A stretch of 64,000 bases of DNA from Bradyrhizobium sp. LHD-71. Lineage in GTDB: Bacteria > Pseudomonadota > Alphaproteobacteria > Rhizobiales > Xanthobacteraceae. Where the stretch lies: assembly GCF_031157255.1 (NCBI RefSeq), contig NZ_JAVIFX010000003.1, positions 1 through 64,000 on the forward strand, in the 5' to 3' direction. The translations under genes and the position numbers were made by a program. Under the pieces are notes generated by a model, which did no database searches, was not told where the DNA came from, and saw only the letters and a list, made by a program, of their open reading frames with translations. This document shows positions 61,154 through 64,000 of the stretch, one piece after another (the first letter of the stretch is position 1; every line of letters begins with the position of its first letter).

Positions 61154-62656
61154 CTAATGAGTCCAGGCAGACGCAAGTGCCGTCAGCTTTGGCTGGATGC
61201 GGCTACCGTCGATGACTTCGAGGCGTCCGGCCCGATTCAGCGTGTGCAGTTTTCGTCCGGGCCAGAACCTGTCGGGTTTCAGCGTCTTGCGAACGACCTG
61301 CCGGAACGACGAAGGCGTGAGATCGACAATTTCCGCCAGCGCGAGGCCGCTGCCATAGCCTGCGCTACAATCCTGCGCAGGCCGCCAGAGACGGCCGTTG
61401 CGCATCACGAGGTTGCCGGCAGGACGAGCGGACGATCGATCGACCAGAACAGGGTTGGCAGCGTGCGGCTGCCAAGGACCGAACAGGTCGGTTGAATAGT
61501 AGATCGCCAGCGTATCAGAGTAGCCGCCCGCGCCGTCCCACAACGTGCCGAACAGGTAGTACAGCCCGTTGTGCCGCGTGATCGTCGCGTCCGAGAGCCT
61601 GATATCGGACAGAAGCGTTGCAAAGCGCTCCCATCGGTCGGGAAAACCAACGCACTTGTAGATGGCGACTTCCCGATTGCCTATGCTCTCCGGGATCATC
61701 CAGAGGCTTCCGCCATGCTCGATCAGGAACGGGTAGGAGAGGTGCCAGTTTTCCTCCAGCGCTGGCCGCGCAGGTCCGGCGGGTCCGTTCTCTCCGAATT
61801 CGATGGCACTGATAATTCCCTTGCCGACGCGGTGGTCCAGCTCTTCGACAAAGACGAAGGCGCGGCCCTCCCATGTGATCGGAAAGGGATCTGCATAGAA
61901 ACGGATTTGCGGATCAGGAACGACATTCCAGGCAGGCCCGGACAGATCGTCGCGATCCCACACGCCGCCGTCGTCGACGTGACGCCAGCCAACGCGCCAG
62001 TGCGGCCCATAGCAGCACAGTTTGTAGATTCTGCGCGCGACCGCTGAAGCGAGCCCCGACAGGACGTAAGGTGCGGGGGAGCCTTGCCCTCGCGGAACGC
62101 ACGTGGCCGTGGCGCCTGCGTGCGAGCATGTGTCGTTCGCCAGAACCCGCGCAAGGAGCGTGACAGTACGCGCCATCACCGCATCCAGTGCGCCGCTCAG
62201 GCCCGCGGCATCTTCCGCCGACGGATGTCCTGCGGCGACGATGCCACCGCTTTGGCTGTCGAGAATTTCGATCTCCGGCAGATCACCTGCGACGACGGCA
62301 GCGAGAATGGCGTCCTCGCCGGCTGCGCCATTATAAAGAGGTGTCAGTACCCGGCGGCCTTCCGAAATCGCGTTATGTAACTCGTTCGACGCAAAGTCGA
62401 TGATGATGTCCGCTCGCGCTTTGGCGCCATGGCGTCCAACGATGTCGTCGATCGGCATTGCATCAGCGCCGCTTCCGAGGCCGCGCCGCAGGACCAGCCG
62501 CTCAAGCTCGAAAAGGAATTCGAGGCCGCGAGGCTTGTGCGTGGCGCAGTCGACTGCCGCGACCTGAAGCTTTGCCGTGTCGTCGGCGAGGGCTCCGACG
62601 GCGCGTTCCATCCAACGTCTGGGTCGTCTCGCATCAAATCGGAGTTCGAGAATCAT
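61154..62656 (-). CDS. GINT1-like beta-propeller transferase with N-terminal formyltransferase-like domain
   Basis: A 500-residue protein. The C-terminal ~300 residues are a GH43/GH32-like five-bladed beta-propeller with WNVVPDPQIRFYADPF and HNGLYYLFGTLWDG. That pattern resembles the GINT1 (glucosamine inositolphosphorylceramide transferase) family. The N-terminal ~190 residues (DFASNELHNAISEGRRVLTP) look like a formyl- or sugar-nucleotide-handling fold. A sugar transferase or sugar-modifying role in the polysaccharide is reasonable. It overlaps the GT4 gene by 23 bases, so they are coupled. Confidence 0.75.
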   Translation of the reverse strand: MILELRFDARRPRRWMERAVGALADDTAKLQVAAVDCATHKPRGLEFLFELERLVLRRGLGSGADAMPIDDIVGRHGAKARADIIIDFASNELHNAISEGRRVLTPLYNGAAGEDAILAAVVAGDLPEIEILDSQSGGIVAAGHPSAEDAAGLSGALDAVMARTVTLLARVLANDTCSHAGATATCVPRGQGSPAPYVLSGLASAVARRIYKLCCYGPHWRVGWRHVDDGGVWDRDDLSGPAWNVVPDPQIRFYADPFPITWEGRAFVFVEELDHRVGKGIISAIEFGENGPAGPARPALEENWHLSYPFLIEHGGSLWMIPESIGNREVAIYKCVGFPDRWERFATLLSDIRLSDATITRHNGLYYLFGTLWDGAGGYSDTLAIYYSTDLFGPWQPHAANPVLVDRSSARPAGNLVMRNGRLWRPAQDCSAGYGSGLALAEIVDLTPSSFRQVVRKTLKPDRFWPGRKLHTLNRAGRLEVIDGSRIQPKLTALASAWTH

Positions 62657-63794
62657 CTTGGGAAAGACCGAACTGCAGCGTCCGGCGATGAAAAAGCGTT
62701 GCGAAGATTCGTTCGTAGTCTTCTACCATCGCGTCGATGGAGTAGCGGGATTTCAGTTGCTGCGCATTTTGTCGCAGCGTTGCCCTGAGCGTCCGATCGG
62801 TCAAGACGCGCGATGTTGCGGCGGCGAATTCTTTTGTATCGGCGGCATCGACAAACAGCGCCATTGGTGCGTCATCCGCAGACAGAACCTCTTGCAGCAC
62901 AGGCAGTTTGTTGGCGACGACGGGAACGCCGGCCTGTGCCGCTTCCACCGCAGCAAGCCCAAAGGTCTCGGCAGCGGACGGGAACACGAAGGCGTCCAAC
63001 GCAACAAGAAAGTCCCCCGTCCTTTCCGGTGCGACTTCGCCGGCAAAGTGCAGGCGATCCGCCACACCAAGCTCGGTTGCGAGGTCGAGAAGCCGTTGCC
63101 GGTCTGGGCCCTGGCCAAGCAGAGCGAGATGCCAGTCCGGTCTCAGGGCCAGCAAGCGAACCGCATGATCCAGACCCTTGAGCGGGTGCAGACGGGCGAC
63201 GCATCCGAGTATCGCGGCGTCGCGCGGAAGACCAAAGACACTGCGAGCCGCCTCGCGCGTCAGCTGTGACGTCCGTTCCGCAAAGCCGTGGGCGACATGG
63301 ACGACCCTGTCGCTATAAGCCTTCGGATACGTTGCATAGATCCGCTGAACGTCGATCGAGTTCACCGTCACAACCTTGAAGACGCCGGCGGCGCCCAAGC
63401 AGAAGTCGGCCGCGCGGAGCAGCTTGCTCATAGTCGCGAGCGCGGACACCTGATTGGCGACGACCGGCGCAGACGAGACCAACCTGGCCACGGGCGCAGC
63501 GATGACGTTGCCGTAATGTTGGAACGTGAGAATGACGTCCGGCTGCAGATGACGGATATGGCGGGCCAGATTGAGGAGCATTCGCATCAACTGCAGCGGC
63601 GAGGAGGGCCGCTCAGGAGCGCAATAGAAAGTGTTCACGGGTTCGCTGAACGTCGACGACTTGCGGAAGAAGAAGAGGTTCGAGACCTCATATCCCCTTG
63701 CCGCAAAGCCCTCTGCCAGGATGCGGGCGATTTCCTGGGCGCCTGCATTCTCGCCCTGCGTCTGTATCAGAAGAATCCTTTGCGGGCGGGTCAT
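62634..63794 (-). CDS. Glycosyltransferase family 4
   Basis: A 386-residue GT-B fold glycosyltransferase. The N-terminal domain starts RILLIQTQGENAGAQEIARI, and the acceptor-side region is followed by the donor-binding domain with GCVARLHPLKGLDHAVRLLA and the EX7E motif (ETFGLAAVE). It transfers a sugar to the growing lipid-linked unit at the cytoplasmic face. It overlaps the upstream flippase by four bases and the beta-propeller gene by 23, consistent with one operon. Confidence 0.92.
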   Translation of the reverse strand: MTRPQRILLIQTQGENAGAQEIARILAEGFAARGYEVSNLFFFRKSSTFSEPVNTFYCAPERPSSPLQLMRMLLNLARHIRHLQPDVILTFQHYGNVIAAPVARLVSSAPVVANQVSALATMSKLLRAADFCLGAAGVFKVVTVNSIDVQRIYATYPKAYSDRVVHVAHGFAERTSQLTREAARSVFGLPRDAAILGCVARLHPLKGLDHAVRLLALRPDWHLALLGQGPDRQRLLDLATELGVADRLHFAGEVAPERTGDFLVALDAFVFPSAAETFGLAAVEAAQAGVPVVANKLPVLQEVLSADDAPMALFVDAADTKEFAAATSRVLTDRTLRATLRQNAQQLKSRYSIDAMVEDYERIFATLFHRRTLQFGLSQDDSRTPI

Positions 63795-64000
63795 GGCTGC
63801 ACCCGCTGAGTATCACGCTCGGCGTCGGGGTCCGCTTCAAGGCTCGACGCCAGCTGCGGCCTCACTTTTCGGAAGATACCAATGATTGACGGATCGATAC
63901 CGGTCCAACGTCGGCAGAGCACATTAAGCGTCAGAGTTGTCGCAAGGAGCGACAGTGTGGCGGCGAGGGCGGCGCCCATGAGACCGAATATTGGAATCAG
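63791..64000 (-). CDS. C-terminal part of a polysaccharide flippase/transport protein (cut by window edge)
   Basis: The open frame runs off the right window end and stops at 63791. It ends with hydrophobic helices (LMGAALAATLSLLATTLTLN, VLCRRWTGIDPSII), then a charged tail, as at the C-terminus of Wzx/MATE-type flippases. The stop overlaps the GT4 start (ATGA). A second flippase in the locus is unusual unless the two act on different intermediates. Only 69 residues are visible, so the assignment is moderate. Confidence 0.65.
   Translation of the reverse strand: MIPIFGLMGAALAATLSLLATTLTLNVLCRRWTGIDPSIIGIFRKVRPQLASSLEADPDAERDTQRVQP

Overview
The window looks like chromosomal DNA of a high-GC alphaproteobacterium, most likely Bradyrhizobium or a close relative in the Nitrobacteraceae. 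The evidence is the gene families present and three copies of an inverted GTAGCCCG(G/C)AT...ATCCGGGCTAC intergenic repeat that I know from Bradyrhizobium-type genomes. I see no rRNA, tRNA, intact insertion sequence or CRISPR array.

Layout. 1-6.05 kb: REP-like repeats, a DUF808 membrane protein, a 3-hydroxybutyrate dehydrogenase/acetoacetate decarboxylase pair divergent from a patatin-like lipase, and a secreted beta-rich protein. 6.06-11.1 kb: a phosphate block on the minus strand (Na/Pi symporter with PhoU-like tail, membrane-anchored PstS-like protein, glutamate-receptor-like K+ channel, PstS), with candidate PHO boxes before the first and last genes. 11.2-12.2 kb: dusA. 12.2-14.3 kb: a gene-poor stretch of lower GC with a secreted protein and a dehydrogenase remnant. 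14.3-20.3 kb: a LysR regulator divergent from a periplasmic molybdenum aldehyde oxidoreductase operon (paoABC, a carboxymuconolactone-decarboxylase-like protein and a cupin). A frameshifted dehydrogenase remnant lies beyond it. 21.3-25.4 kb: a TonB-dependent siderophore receptor set. 25.7-38.4 kb: a long operon behind an excellent sigma-54 promoter. It carries four amidases, two small AtzG/DUF4089-like partner proteins, a five-gene peptide/nickel-type ABC importer and a cysteine hydrolase like N-carbamoylsarcosine amidase. 38.4-43.0 kb: small unknown genes and a 1075-residue RTX protein. 43.5-49.1 kb: a large MscS channel, a CDF transporter, YnfA, a LysM protein and a LysR regulator. 49.2-54.5 kb: a Bug-type binding protein, HyuA/HyuB hydantoinase-oxoprolinase subunits and PaiB. 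54.5-64.0 kb: an extracellular polysaccharide locus (GH5 glycosidase, O-antigen ligase/polymerase, flippase, CelD-like acyltransferase, JmjC-like cupin, VanZ, a GINT1-like beta-propeller protein, a GT4 glycosyltransferase and the end of a second flippase).

How the parts work together. The phosphate block appears to be one PhoB-controlled unit that joins low- and high-affinity phosphate handling to a ligand-gated K+ channel. This is the most unusual arrangement in the window. The sigma-54 operon reads as a nitrogen-scavenging module: import an amide- or ureide-containing compound, then strip nitrogen from it with several amidases and a carbamoyl-type hydrolase. The right end is an exopolysaccharide assembly locus with a possible oxygen-dependent modifying enzyme. 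Functions come from family recognition by eye; no database search was run.
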